From assembly GCA_937898265.1 (NCBI GenBank), contig CALEJM010000313.1, forward strand, positions 1 to 21,218: a DNA stretch of 21,218 bases, written 5' to 3'. The stretch is from an uncultured Porphyromonadaceae bacterium (GTDB lineage Bacteria > Bacteroidota > Bacteroidia > Bacteroidales > Paludibacteraceae). How positions within the stretch are numbered: the stretch's first letter is position 1; every line of letters starts with the position of its first letter. Positions 7,744 to 15,531 of this stretch are shown here, one piece after another. The translations under genes and the position numbers were made by a program. The notes under the pieces are model-generated. The model saw nothing but the letters and a program-made list of their open reading frames with translations, made no database searches and was not told the origin of the DNA.

Positions 7744-8166
7744 TTATTTGCGTTTGATAGGTACTAATTCTGTGTCGCTTGCAGGGAGGACTTGACCTTT
7801 GATAAAGATCTTGTCAACAAACTCGCCATTGCCAGCGTCGCCGATGATGGTGATGCTTTTTTGGAAGGTGCCTGGGCGTCCTTTGGTGTGGTAGGTGACG
7901 GTGATTTCGCCCATCTCGCCTGGTCCGATAGGTGCTTTGTCCCATGTTGGGGTGGTGCAACCGCACGAAGCCTTCACGCTTTTCAGGGTAAGTGGCGAGA
8001 GACTGGTGTTGATGAATCTGAAGATATAGGTTACCTTGCCAAGTTCTTCTTGCACTACGCCAAAATCGTGGTTGCGCTCCTTAAACTCCATAATCTTCTT
8101 TTCTTGTGCCATCATCATGGTGGTACACAACAAAAGCGACAGGGCAATTAAGATAGTTCTTTTCAT
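7744..8166 (-). CDS. DUF1573 domain protein, single-domain paralogue
   Basis: A 140-residue exported protein. Its signal peptide (about 1-20, ending MMMAQ) is followed by one DUF1573 domain with HDFGVVQEELGK (33-44), ASCGCTTPTW (66-75; Cys68/Cys70), GEITVTYHTKGRPG and KSITIIG. These segments match the first domain of the neighbouring 359-residue protein almost position for position, so the two arose by duplication. A short basic tail ends in KRK. The gene is 96 bp downstream of tal. No promoter box is seen in that gap, so co-transcription from the tal promoter is likely. Confidence 0.87.
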   Translation of the reverse strand: MKRTILIALSLLLCTTMMMAQEKKIMEFKERNHDFGVVQEELGKVTYIFRFINTSLSPLTLKSVKASCGCTTPTWDKAPIGPGEMGEITVTYHTKGRPGTFQKSITIIGDAGNGEFVDKIFIKGQVLPASDTELVPIKRK

Positions 8167-8262
8167 GCTGTGTTTTAGGTTTTCTGTGTTGTCTTTTGGT
8201 GTTTTAGACTATGAAAGTTTTGAGAGGTTGAATCTTCCGCAGAAAAAATCCGAACTTTCTTG

Positions 8263-8919
8263 TTATTTCATGCTCTCGGCAGCCTTGATGAAGGTTGCGA
8301 GACCGCTGTCGGTCAATGGGTGTTTCAAGAGACCGAGGATAGCGCTGAGTGGGCATGTGGCCACGTCGGCACCTACTTGGAGGCATTGGATGATATGTTG
8401 GGTGTGGCGGATTGAAGCGGCCAAGACCTGTGTTTTGTAGCCATAGCGACGGTAAACGTCAACGATTTCAGCTACCAGAGAGATACCGTCGGATGAGATG
8501 TCGTCCAAGCGGCCTACGAATGGAGAAACATAGGTTGCACCGGCTTTAGCTGCCAAGAGGGCTTGGCCAACAGAGAACACGAGTGTGCAGTTGGTGGCAA
8601 TGCCTTTTTGTGAGAAATATTTCACTGCCTTGATGCCTTCTTTGGTGCATGGGAGCTTCACTGTGATGAGTGGGTTGATAGCTGCGAGTTCTTCGCCTTC
8701 TTTAATCATGCCCTCGTAGTCGGTGGCAAACACCTCAGCACTTACGCTGCCTTCTTTGACGATTTCGCAGATGGTGCGATAGTGGTTGAAGATTTGCTCT
8801 TTGCCTTTAACGCCTTCTTTGGCCATCAATGATGGGTTGGTTGTAACGCCGTCGAGAATGCCGAGTTCGTTGGCTTCTCTGATTTGCTCCAAATTGGCTG
8901 TGTCGATGAAAAATTTCAT
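8263..8919 (-). CDS. tal: Transaldolase, TalC/FSA family
   Basis: A 218-residue class I aldolase of the short transaldolase/fructose-6-phosphate aldolase family. In the non-oxidative pentose phosphate pathway transaldolase moves dihydroxyacetone units between sugar phosphates. Seen: MKFFIDTANL start, DGVTTNPSLMAKEG (23-36) and Schiff-base Lys88 in ITVKLPCT. The two positions that separate the subfamilies both look like transaldolase. Glu62 stands where E. coli FSA has Gln59, and Phe134 in SPFVGRLDD where FSA has Tyr131. Lys88 against Lys85 gives the same offset of three. It would often be annotated fsa; I prefer tal. First gene of an operon with two DUF1573 genes; no functional link to them is apparent. 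Confidence 0.9.
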   Translation of the reverse strand: MKFFIDTANLEQIREANELGILDGVTTNPSLMAKEGVKGKEQIFNHYRTICEIVKEGSVSAEVFATDYEGMIKEGEELAAINPLITVKLPCTKEGIKAVKYFSQKGIATNCTLVFSVGQALLAAKAGATYVSPFVGRLDDISSDGISLVAEIVDVYRRYGYKTQVLAASIRHTQHIIQCLQVGADVATCPLSAILGLLKHPLTDSGLATFIKAAESMK

Positions 8920-9008
8920 TATGTCTTATTTATTAAGTTGTTATTTTCGATTTTGTGGGTCTCTTTGGCTGTGGCGAACCTATGTCGCCCAAGTAATAAA
9001 AGACCTCG

Positions 9009-9016
9009 CAAAGTTA
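9009..9016 (-). promoter_or_regulatory. Bacteroidetes -7 box of tal (TAACTTTG)
   Basis: Minus-strand TAACTTTG followed by CGAGG matches TAnnTTTG. The leader to the ATG at 8919 is about 80-85 nt. It contains a small hairpin of 5 bp (GGCGA 8973-8977 with TCGCC 8985-8989) of unknown significance. Confidence 0.65.
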
Positions 9017-9433
9017 CGTAATTTCGTTGGAATATTTGTCATATTTCGGCTTAGATTTTTTTGGTTTCGGGGAAAAAGTATTTTGTCTGGGCGCTCCTTT
9101 TTTCAAAAGTGGAAATCAGATGTTGGAAATCGGCGTTTCCGTTCGGTGTTTTCAAGGGATGGAATCAGATTGTTTGCTGCGTTTTTACCGACTTCAATCT
9201 GCTCTCCCAACCCACTTCTTTCAAATGGTTTCTCTGATTTTCATTGTCTTTTTCTTTGCTGCAAAACGGCGGCAACGATTTTGCTTGTGTGAAAACTGAA
9301 ATCCGTTTGTCGACAGCCAAAAACGGTTTGTGGTCGGGTGCTTTCATTTGGAAAGTTATGTTTTTACCGACAAAAACTGACTTGGGATGGTTATTTTGTC
9401 CATTTATATGATGAAAACGTGAAGAAAAATCGG
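9017..9433. other. Gene-free spacer between divergent promoters
   Basis: About 420 bp with no supported gene. Open frames on both strands lack family character, plausible codon use and ribosome-binding sites. No tRNA-like fold is seen. It is AT-rich, with T-runs and a 12-bp direct repeat GTTTTTACCGAC at 9181-9192 and 9360-9371. GGAAATC-type words recur between about 9110 and 9170. A small RNA or regulator-binding region is possible but not demonstrated. Confidence 0.5.
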
Positions 9434-9441
9434 TAACTTTG
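9434..9441 (+). promoter_or_regulatory. Bacteroidetes -7 box of the polysaccharide operon (TAACTTTG)
   Basis: TAACTTTG followed by CAAGG matches TAnnTTTG and is nearly identical to the divergent tal promoter. The inferred leader to ATG 9537 is about 88 nt. It contains an inverted repeat ATGCAC/GTGCAT (9459-9464 and 9472-9477). Confidence 0.65.
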
Positions 9442-9536
9442 CAAGGTTTTTCTGTACCATGCACACAAAGCGTGCATCTGGATTGATAGGGTACCGGAAA
9501 CTATATTGTAATCGTCTCATAAAAAGCAGAATAAAT

Positions 9537-10838
9537 ATGAAATCAGAAGTGCTTTCCTCACGCGTCATCGCCGTCATCGGCTTGGGCTATGTGGGTCTTC
9601 CGCTCGCCGTGGAATATGGAAAAAAATATCGTGTTGTCGGTTTCGACATCAACAAAGCTCGTGTTGATGAGTTGGAGAGCGGCAAAGATAGCACCTTGGA
9701 AGCCGACTTGGCCGGCATGAAGCAGGCTGTGGAACTCTACCGAAGCACCAAAGAAATCGGTCTGACCTTCTCTGCAAACCCTGAGGACCTTCGCCTCTGC
9801 AACACCTATATCGTGACCGTTCCTACTCCAATCGACCGTTTCAACAATCCTGACCTGACGCCAATTCTCGGTGCGTCAAAGATGTTGGGCAAGGTGTTGA
9901 AAAAAGGCGATTTGGTGATCTACGAGTCAACCGTCTATCCGGGTTGTACCGAAGAAGATTGCGTGCCAGTGCTTGAACGTGAGTCGGGACTCGTCTTCAA
10001 CCAAGATTTCTTCTGTGGCTATTCTCCAGAGCGTATCAATCCAGGCGACAAGGAGAACACTCTCTTGAAAATCAAGAAAATCACTTCTGGTTCTACTCCT
10101 GAGATTGCCGACCTCGTCGACGCGCTCTACAACTCCATTCTGCTCAACGGCACCCACCGCGCTCCAAATATGAAGGTGGCTGAGGCTGCCAAGGCTGTTG
10201 AGAATGCTCAGCGCGACGTCAATATCTCGTTTATGAACGAGTTGGCCCTGATTTGCGACCGCGTGGGCATCGACACCAACGACGTCATCGAGGCGGCTGG
10301 CACCAAGTGGAACTTTTTGAAATATCGTCCGGGCCTCGTGGGTGGTCACTGCATCAGCGTCGACCCTTACTATTTGGCTCATAAGGCTAAAGCGCTTGGC
10401 TACAATCCAGAGGTAATCCTCTCTGGACGTAAGGTCAACAACCATATCTCTGTGTTCATCGCCCACAAGGTGTTGAAACTGATGATTCAAAGAGACAAGA
10501 AAATCAAAGGCGCCAACATCTTGCTCTTGGGTGTTACCTTCAAGGAGAACTGTCCTGACTGCCGCAATACCAAGGTGGTCGACATCGTCCACGAGTTGAA
10601 AGATTTTGGCGCTGAGGTTGATGTTCACGATCCTTGGGCAAGTCCTGAGGTCGTTAAGCATGAATATGGCATCGACCTCGTTGGTTACGACAAGACCAAA
10701 TCCTATGATGCTGTGATTCTTTGCGTGGCTCATAAGGAGTTTGCCAACATCGACTTCGCCCGCTACAAAGCCGCCGGCGCAGTGGTCTACGACGTGAAAA
10801 ACTTCGTTGAGCGCGAGTTTGTTGATGGTCGTTTGTAA
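9537..10838 (+). CDS. UDP-N-acetylhexosamine 6-dehydrogenase (TviB/WbpO-like)
   Basis: A nucleotide-sugar dehydrogenase of 433 residues that oxidises C6 of a UDP-sugar to the uronic acid using two NAD+, supplying an acidic sugar for surface polysaccharide. Seen: Rossmann motif IGLGYVGLPLA (14-24), VPTPID (95-100), YESTVYPG (129-136), GYSPERINPGDK (161-172), Lys213, and catalytic Cys272 in GGHCISVDPYYL. The C-terminal half has LLLGVTFKENCPDCRNTK. The sequence pattern is closest to Vi-antigen TviB and WbpO/WbpA (UDP-GlcNAc or UDP-GalNAc substrates) rather than UDP-glucose dehydrogenase. I chose ATG 9537. An upstream in-frame ATG at 9459 adds 26 unconserved residues lying within the leader. A flippase gene follows after a hairpin. 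Confidence 0.92.
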   Translation: MKSEVLSSRVIAVIGLGYVGLPLAVEYGKKYRVVGFDINKARVDELESGKDSTLEADLAGMKQAVELYRSTKEIGLTFSANPEDLRLCNTYIVTVPTPIDRFNNPDLTPILGASKMLGKVLKKGDLVIYESTVYPGCTEEDCVPVLERESGLVFNQDFFCGYSPERINPGDKENTLLKIKKITSGSTPEIADLVDALYNSILLNGTHRAPNMKVAEAAKAVENAQRDVNISFMNELALICDRVGIDTNDVIEAAGTKWNFLKYRPGLVGGHCISVDPYYLAHKAKALGYNPEVILSGRKVNNHISVFIAHKVLKLMIQRDKKIKGANILLLGVTFKENCPDCRNTKVVDIVHELKDFGAEVDVHDPWASPEVVKHEYGIDLVGYDKTKSYDAVILCVAHKEFANIDFARYKAAGAVVYDVKNFVEREFVDGRL

Positions 10839-10861
10839 CCTCATCCCTTAAGCATATCCTT

Positions 10862-10898
10862 CAGCCACAAGAGGGCATCCTTTTGTGGCTGTTTTCTT
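10862..10898 (+). terminator. Terminator-like hairpin between dehydrogenase and flippase genes
   Basis: Arms CAGCCACAA (10862-10870) and TTGTGGCTG (10883-10891) form a 9-bp stem with a 12-nt loop, followed by TTTTCTT. It lies 23 bp after the dehydrogenase stop and only about 15 bp before the flippase ATG, with no TAnnTTTG box between. It may partly terminate transcription or act as an attenuator. Confidence 0.72.
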
Positions 10899-10912
10899 CA
10901 AAGCACGAATCC

Positions 10913-12361
10913 ATGGGCAATAAGTTGGTCAGCAGTTTCTTCTGGAATCTGGTCGAGATTCTCTCAACACAGTTTGTGAATCTCGCCTCTATGCTCGTGC
11001 TCTCCCATCTCCTTTTGCCCGAGCAGTTTGGCTTGGTGGCTACCTGTTCTATCTTCATTGCCATTTCGCAAGTACTTATTGACGGTGGCTTCACCCAAGC
11101 GCTCATCCGTAAACAGGACTGCAACGGGCGCGACTACAGCACCGTCTTTTGGTTCAACATCCTCCTCAGTACGTTCCTCTATCTGCTGCTCTTCTCTACG
11201 GCGCCGATCATAGCCCGTTATTACGGTCAGCCGGAACTGACGAATATCCTGAGAATCTTGATGCTCGTGCTTCCGATTGCCTCCCTCTCTATCATCCAAC
11301 GCACCATCTTGGTCAAAGCCTACCGCTTCCGCGTTCAGACTCTGGTCAATTTCATCTCCGTCACACTTGGTTTCGTCGTCGCGTTGGTGATGGCGCTAAA
11401 GGGCTACGGCGTGTGGAGTATCGTTTGCAAACAGGTTTTGATTCAGGTGGTTGTAACTTTAGGCTATTGGGTAGTCGGGGAGTGGCGTCCGTCGTTCACC
11501 TTTTCTAAGGAGAGTTTCCGAACTCTCTTCGGCTTTGGCTCACGACTGATGATTGTCAACACCCTCGCAACGCTGTTTGCCAATGTCTATAAACATATCA
11601 TTGCCAAACATTATTCTCAACAAGAACTGGGCTACTACGACCGTGCCGACGTGCTGACAAGCGTTCTTTCCAACACGTTCTCTACGATGTTGAACAAGGT
11701 GGGCTACAATGCTTTGTCGGAAAAGCAGTCAGATAATGTGCTGTTTGTTGAGGCGTTACGTCGAATGATGCAACCGTTCTACTACGTGGTGTTTCTGTTG
11801 TTCGGTGTTTTGGTGGCGATGTCTCACGACCTCATTCCGGCATTGTTGGGCGAGGTGTGGCAACCCGCCTCTTTCTATTTCGCGATGATTTGCATTGCTT
11901 ATGCTGCTATCGTGATGCACCTGACCAACCAACTGATTTTGAATGTAAAGGGACGCTCCGACCTCTTCCTGCGTACCGAACTGATTAAATACTTGCTCTT
12001 TGTGCCTGTTATCATCATCGGTATTAAATGTGGTATCCGTTGGCTCATCGTTGCCTTCGTGGTCCATTATTGGATTGGATTCCTTATCAATGCTCTCTAT
12101 TCCAAACGTATGGTAGACTACGGCATCGGGGCGCAGTTGAAAGATATGGTCCGCCCGATGCTTTTGGCGGTTGTGGTGTCGGCATTCACTTTTGTCGCCA
12201 CGCTGCTTCCGTTTTCGTCCCACTGGACCTATGTCTTTGTTCAGATGGCAGTGGCTCTGGTTGTCACCGTTGCCCTGTCGCTTATCTTTAAGATTGAGAT
12301 GTTTACCCAGCTCAAGCAAATGTTCTTATCCCTCGTTCATAAAGGTTCCCGCAATGACTGA
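10913..12361 (+). CDS. Wzx-like polysaccharide flippase (MOP superfamily)
   Basis: An integral membrane protein of 482 residues with about 12-14 hydrophobic segments, of the polysaccharide transporter branch of the MOP exporters (Wzx/TuaB/WzxC-like). Such proteins flip lipid-linked oligosaccharides across the inner membrane. Family features: N-terminal SSFFWNLVEILSTQFVNLAS, LVLSHLLLPEQFGLVA, the G-G-F-T-Q-A-L-I-R loop and QRTILVKAYRFR. I chose ATG at 10913 (MGNKLV). The longer reading starts at a TTG inside the upstream hairpin. The last 8 bp overlap the start of the next gene, so translation is probably coupled. No glycosyltransferases are nearby, so this is a fragment of a pathway or a stand-alone pair with the upstream dehydrogenase. 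Confidence 0.87.
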   Translation: MGNKLVSSFFWNLVEILSTQFVNLASMLVLSHLLLPEQFGLVATCSIFIAISQVLIDGGFTQALIRKQDCNGRDYSTVFWFNILLSTFLYLLLFSTAPIIARYYGQPELTNILRILMLVLPIASLSIIQRTILVKAYRFRVQTLVNFISVTLGFVVALVMALKGYGVWSIVCKQVLIQVVVTLGYWVVGEWRPSFTFSKESFRTLFGFGSRLMIVNTLATLFANVYKHIIAKHYSQQELGYYDRADVLTSVLSNTFSTMLNKVGYNALSEKQSDNVLFVEALRRMMQPFYYVVFLLFGVLVAMSHDLIPALLGEVWQPASFYFAMICIAYAAIVMHLTNQLILNVKGRSDLFLRTELIKYLLFVPVIIIGIKCGIRWLIVAFVVHYWIGFLINALYSKRMVDYGIGAQLKDMVRPMLLAVVVSAFTFVATLLPFSSHWTYVFVQMAVALVVTVALSLIFKIEMFTQLKQMFLSLVHKGSRND

Positions 12362-15260
12362 CGTTGATTTCTCTACGCTTCATATCAAAGGCGAACTCCA
12401 TACCGACTCCCTCCATAAGATAGCCTACGCTACCGACGCCTCTGCCTATCGCGAGATGCCGCTGGCTGTGGCGCTCCCTTTGGATGCCGACGATGTGAAA
12501 CAGATTTTGAAGTTCGCTTCCCAACATGGTATCACGGTGATTCCACGCGCTGCCGGCACGTCGTTGGCAGGTCAGGTGGTGGGTCGCGGTCTGGTGGTTG
12601 ATATCTCCAAGTATATGAATAAGATACTGGAGGTCAATCAAGAGGAACACTGGGTGAGGTTGCAGCCGGGCGTTGTTCGCGACGAACTCAATATCGCGAT
12701 GAAGCCGTACGGATTGTTCTTTGCGCCAGAGACTTCCACCTCCAACCGTTGCTGTGTGGGCGGTATGGTAGGCAATAACTCTTGCGGCACCCATTCGCTC
12801 CGCTATGGCAGTACCCGAGAGCATCTGATTAGTGCCAATGTCATCTTGTCGGATGGCTCTGAGGTGGTGTTTAAGGATTTGACGCCGAGCGAGGTGGAAC
12901 AGAAATGCAAGCAAGATGATTTGGAGGGAAGCATCTATAGGCAGATTCGCGATTTGTTGAGCGATTCCTCAACGCGCCAACTGCTTACGGATAGTTACCC
13001 TATTCCGGAACTTACGCGCCGCAACAATGGCTATGCGCTTGATTTGTTGATGTATAACAACTACTTCGACCAATCAAATCCCAATGGCTTCAACCTCTGC
13101 AAACTCTTGGCGGGCAGTGAGGGTACGCTTGCCTTTGTCACAGAACTGAAGCTGAATCTCGAACCACTTCCACCCAAGGAGAAGGCATTGATCTGTATCC
13201 ATTGCAATACGCTCGAGGAGGCATTTGAAGGCAACTTGGTAGTCTTGGAACACCATCCGGTAGCTGTTGAACTGATGGATGATAAAATCCTTGAACTCAG
13301 TGAGCAGAGTCCGGCGCAGCGCGAGAATCGTTTCTTTGTTGAGGGTCATCCTAAAGCCATTTTGATTGCTGAGATTGCCGAGGAGAGCCCAGAGGCACAG
13401 CAGAGGAAAGCCGATGAGATTGAGGCACATCTCCGCCAAACTAAGATTGGCTATGCCTATCCGAGGGTTTATGGTGCCAACATCACGAAGGTGTGGTCGT
13501 TGCGCAAGGCCGGCTTGGGTATCTTGGGCAATATGGTGGGCGATGCGAAGCCTACGCCTGTGATTGAGGATACTGCAGTTGCACCTAAATATCTCCCCGC
13601 CTATATGGCAGATTTTCAGCAGATGCTGAAGGGGTTAGGTTTGAGTTGTGTCTATTATGCCCATATCGGAACAGGCGAACTCCATCTCCGTCCTGTGCTG
13701 AATATGAAGACCGAGGAGGGTGTGCGACTTTTCCGTTCGGTAGCTCAACGCACTGCCGAGTTGGTCAAGAAATATCGTGGCTCGTTGAGTGGCGAGCATG
13801 GCGACGGTCGCCTTCGTGGCGAGTTTCTGCCGCTCATGCTGGGCAACGAGGTCTATAATATATTGTGTGAGGTGAAACGTTGGTTTGATCCTCACGACCT
13901 TTTCAATAAAGGTAAGATTGTCAACACGCCGCCAATGGACTCGCAGCTTCGCTATCGTGAGACGCAGTTGCTTGCCGACGTTCCCACCTATTTTGATTTC
14001 TCGGAACGTAAGGGGTGGATGCGTGCGGTAGAGCAGTGTACGGGTGCGGGCGACTGCCGACGTTCTCAACTTTTTGGTGAGGTGATGTGTCCCGTCTTTC
14101 GTGCTACCCACGACGAACCACAGAGCACCAGAGCGCGTGCCAATGTGATGCGTGAGTTGTTGGTCGGTGATATTGAAGGACGTTTTGACCACCCCGAAAT
14201 TTTTGAGGTGCTCTCCAATTGCCTCTCTTGCAAGGCGTGTCGCCGTGAGTGTCCGTCAGGGGTAAACATCACAAAACTGAAGGCGGAATATCTCCAACAC
14301 CATTTCGATAGATGCGGAACGCCGCTGGCTTCACGACTGATAGCCTCGTTGCCTACGCTGCAAAAGGTGGCAAGTGTTTGTCCTTCACTTTATAACTTCG
14401 CTGTCTCCAACTCATTGACGGCTGGCGTGATTCGCAAAATGGTTCATTTTACACCACAACGTAAACTTCCAAAACTTGCTCCTCAGTCGCTCAAATCGTG
14501 GCTTGCCCACCAACCAAAGCACACAGGCAAACCGGTCTATCTGTTTGCCGATGAGTTTACTAATCTGACCGATGTGGAGGTCGGCAAGGCGTTCGTTCGT
14601 CTATTGTGGCACTTTGGTTACGAGGTTATTATTCCAAAGCATGTGGAGAGCGGACGCACGGCTTTGTCGAAGGGTTTGTTGAAGAGAGCGCAAAAGATTG
14701 CCGAAAAAAATGTGACTTTGTTGGCTGATTTGGTCAGTGAGGAAGCACCTTTGGTTGGACTTGAACCGTCAACAATTCTCTCGTTTAGAGACGAATATTC
14801 AGCGTTGCTTCGTGACCAACTGCAGGAAAAAGCCAAGCAACTTTCCAAAAACGTTTTTCTGTATGACGAGTTTATCTGTCGATTGATTGATGCCAAGGTG
14901 ATGAAAATTTCCGATTTCGTGACTGACACTCAGGATGTTTATCTCCATGGACATTGTCATCAGAAGTCGTTGGCAACTGTTGAGCCGTCGCGCAGAATGT
15001 TGGATTTGCCCGAAAACTATACGGTTAAGGTGATTCCTTCGGGCTGTTGCGGCATGGCAGGCGCCTTTGGCTATGAGTCGGAGCATTACGAACTCTCAAT
15101 GGCTATCGGTGAGCAGACACTGTTTCCTACTATCAGAACGGGAAGTGAAAGTGCTTTGGTCGCTACTCCAGGAACGAGTTGTCGCGAGCAGATTCTTGCC
15201 GGCACGGGACGTGTGGCGCTTCATCCTGTTGAGGTTCTCTACCGCGCTTTGAAACAGTAG
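12354..15260 (+). CDS. FAD-linked oxidase fused to Fe-S/CCG domain (D-lactate/glycolate dehydrogenase type)
   Basis: A 968-residue fusion. The N-terminal GlcD-like half has the FAD-binding PP-loop PRAAGTSLAGQVVGRGLV (64-81), TSNRCCVGGMVGNNSCGTHS (128-147), RKAGLGILGNMVGD (about 385-398), HIGTGELHLRP and GEHGDGRLRGEF. The middle holds two ferredoxin-like motifs, one beginning CTGAGDC at Cys562 and one CLSCKACRRECP at 623-634. The C-terminal GlcF-like part has GHCHQKSL and the CCG motif at Cys898/Cys899. Such proteins oxidise 2-hydroxy acids, most often D-lactate, and pass electrons via Fe-S clusters to the quinone pool or another carrier. Substrate cannot be fixed from sequence. The ATG at 12354 overlaps the flippase stop by 8 bp; much longer upstream readings are shadows of the flippase gene. 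Confidence 0.9.
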   Translation: MTDVDFSTLHIKGELHTDSLHKIAYATDASAYREMPLAVALPLDADDVKQILKFASQHGITVIPRAAGTSLAGQVVGRGLVVDISKYMNKILEVNQEEHWVRLQPGVVRDELNIAMKPYGLFFAPETSTSNRCCVGGMVGNNSCGTHSLRYGSTREHLISANVILSDGSEVVFKDLTPSEVEQKCKQDDLEGSIYRQIRDLLSDSSTRQLLTDSYPIPELTRRNNGYALDLLMYNNYFDQSNPNGFNLCKLLAGSEGTLAFVTELKLNLEPLPPKEKALICIHCNTLEEAFEGNLVVLEHHPVAVELMDDKILELSEQSPAQRENRFFVEGHPKAILIAEIAEESPEAQQRKADEIEAHLRQTKIGYAYPRVYGANITKVWSLRKAGLGILGNMVGDAKPTPVIEDTAVAPKYLPAYMADFQQMLKGLGLSCVYYAHIGTGELHLRPVLNMKTEEGVRLFRSVAQRTAELVKKYRGSLSGEHGDGRLRGEFLPLMLGNEVYNILCEVKRWFDPHDLFNKGKIVNTPPMDSQLRYRETQLLADVPTYFDFSERKGWMRAVEQCTGAGDCRRSQLFGEVMCPVFRATHDEPQSTRARANVMRELLVGDIEGRFDHPEIFEVLSNCLSCKACRRECPSGVNITKLKAEYLQHHFDRCGTPLASRLIASLPTLQKVASVCPSLYNFAVSNSLTAGVIRKMVHFTPQRKLPKLAPQSLKSWLAHQPKHTGKPVYLFADEFTNLTDVEVGKAFVRLLWHFGYEVIIPKHVESGRTALSKGLLKRAQKIAEKNVTLLADLVSEEAPLVGLEPSTILSFRDEYSALLRDQLQEKAKQLSKNVFLYDEFICRLIDAKVMKISDFVTDTQDVYLHGHCHQKSLATVEPSRRMLDLPENYTVKVIPSGCCGMAGAFGYESEHYELSMAIGEQTLFPTIRTGSESALVATPGTSCREQILAGTGRVALHPVEVLYRALKQ

Positions 15261-15283
15261 CTTGCTACACTATATAAATAAGA

Positions 15284-15309
15284 AAAGCAGAGCCGTGTGG
15301 TTCTGCTTT
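15284..15309. terminator. Bidirectional intrinsic terminator
   Basis: Arms 15284-15294 and 15299-15309 form an 11-bp stem with one G-U pair and a GTGT loop, between the convergent FAD oxidase (ends 15260) and ferredoxin (ends 15331) genes. T-rich tracts lie on both outward sides (TTTCTTA on plus, TTTTCTTATTT on minus). Confidence 0.87.
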
Positions 15310-15330
15310 CTTAGTGTTATGACGGTTGCG

Positions 15331-15528
15331 TTAGTCTTCGTCTCTTGTCTGACCGATGGCTTGACTCGGACAGGCGCGTTCGCAGATGCCGCAACGAATG
15401 CATGCTTCTTGGTCGATGGTTGGAGTCTCTCCCGGCTGTTGAAGAAACGCCTGTACAGGGCAGATTGCCACAATCTTACAGTCGTGTTTGCCACAACGTT
15501 CTTCGATGATAAATCTCTTGGGTGCCAT
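15331..15528 (-). CDS. Small ferredoxin with one canonical and one atypical 4Fe-4S motif
   Basis: A 65-residue cytoplasmic electron carrier. The C-terminal motif is canonical: Cys43, Cys46, Cys49 and Cys53-Pro (CIRCGICERACP). The N-terminal half has only Cys12, Cys17 and Cys23-Pro, spaced C-x4-C-x5-C-P rather than C-x2-C-x2-C-x3-C-P, so it is one cysteine short. By analogy with bacterial dicluster ferredoxins, Cys43/46/49 plus Cys23 would hold one complete cluster. The other cluster would be incomplete, absent, or a 3Fe cluster. The start ATG at 15528 lies 3 bp after the lptB stop. Last gene of the seven-gene minus-strand run, ending at the terminator shared with the FAD/Fe-S oxidase. Electron partner unknown. 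Confidence 0.85.
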   Translation of the reverse strand: MAPKRFIIEERCGKHDCKIVAICPVQAFLQQPGETPTIDQEACIRCGICERACPSQAIGQTRDED

Positions 15529-15531
15529 GGG

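Noticed and set aside
9165..9464. 99-codon minus-strand open frame in the spacer before the polysaccharide operon (and a 90-codon plus-strand frame at 9027-9299)
   Set aside because: No recognisable domain, irregular composition, no ribosome-binding site, and they overlap each other and the divergent promoters.
9459..9536. Longer start for the UDP-sugar dehydrogenase
   Set aside because: It adds 26 unconserved residues immediately downstream of the promoter box; the Rossmann fold begins properly from ATG 9537.
10883..10912. TTG start extending the flippase by 10 residues
   Set aside because: The codon lies inside the terminator-like hairpin, whereas ATG 10913 gives a normal Wzx N-terminus.
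12171..12353. In-frame upstream extension of the FAD/Fe-S oxidase
   Set aside because: These 61 residues are the flippase gene read in another frame; the family N-terminus fits the ATG at 12354.
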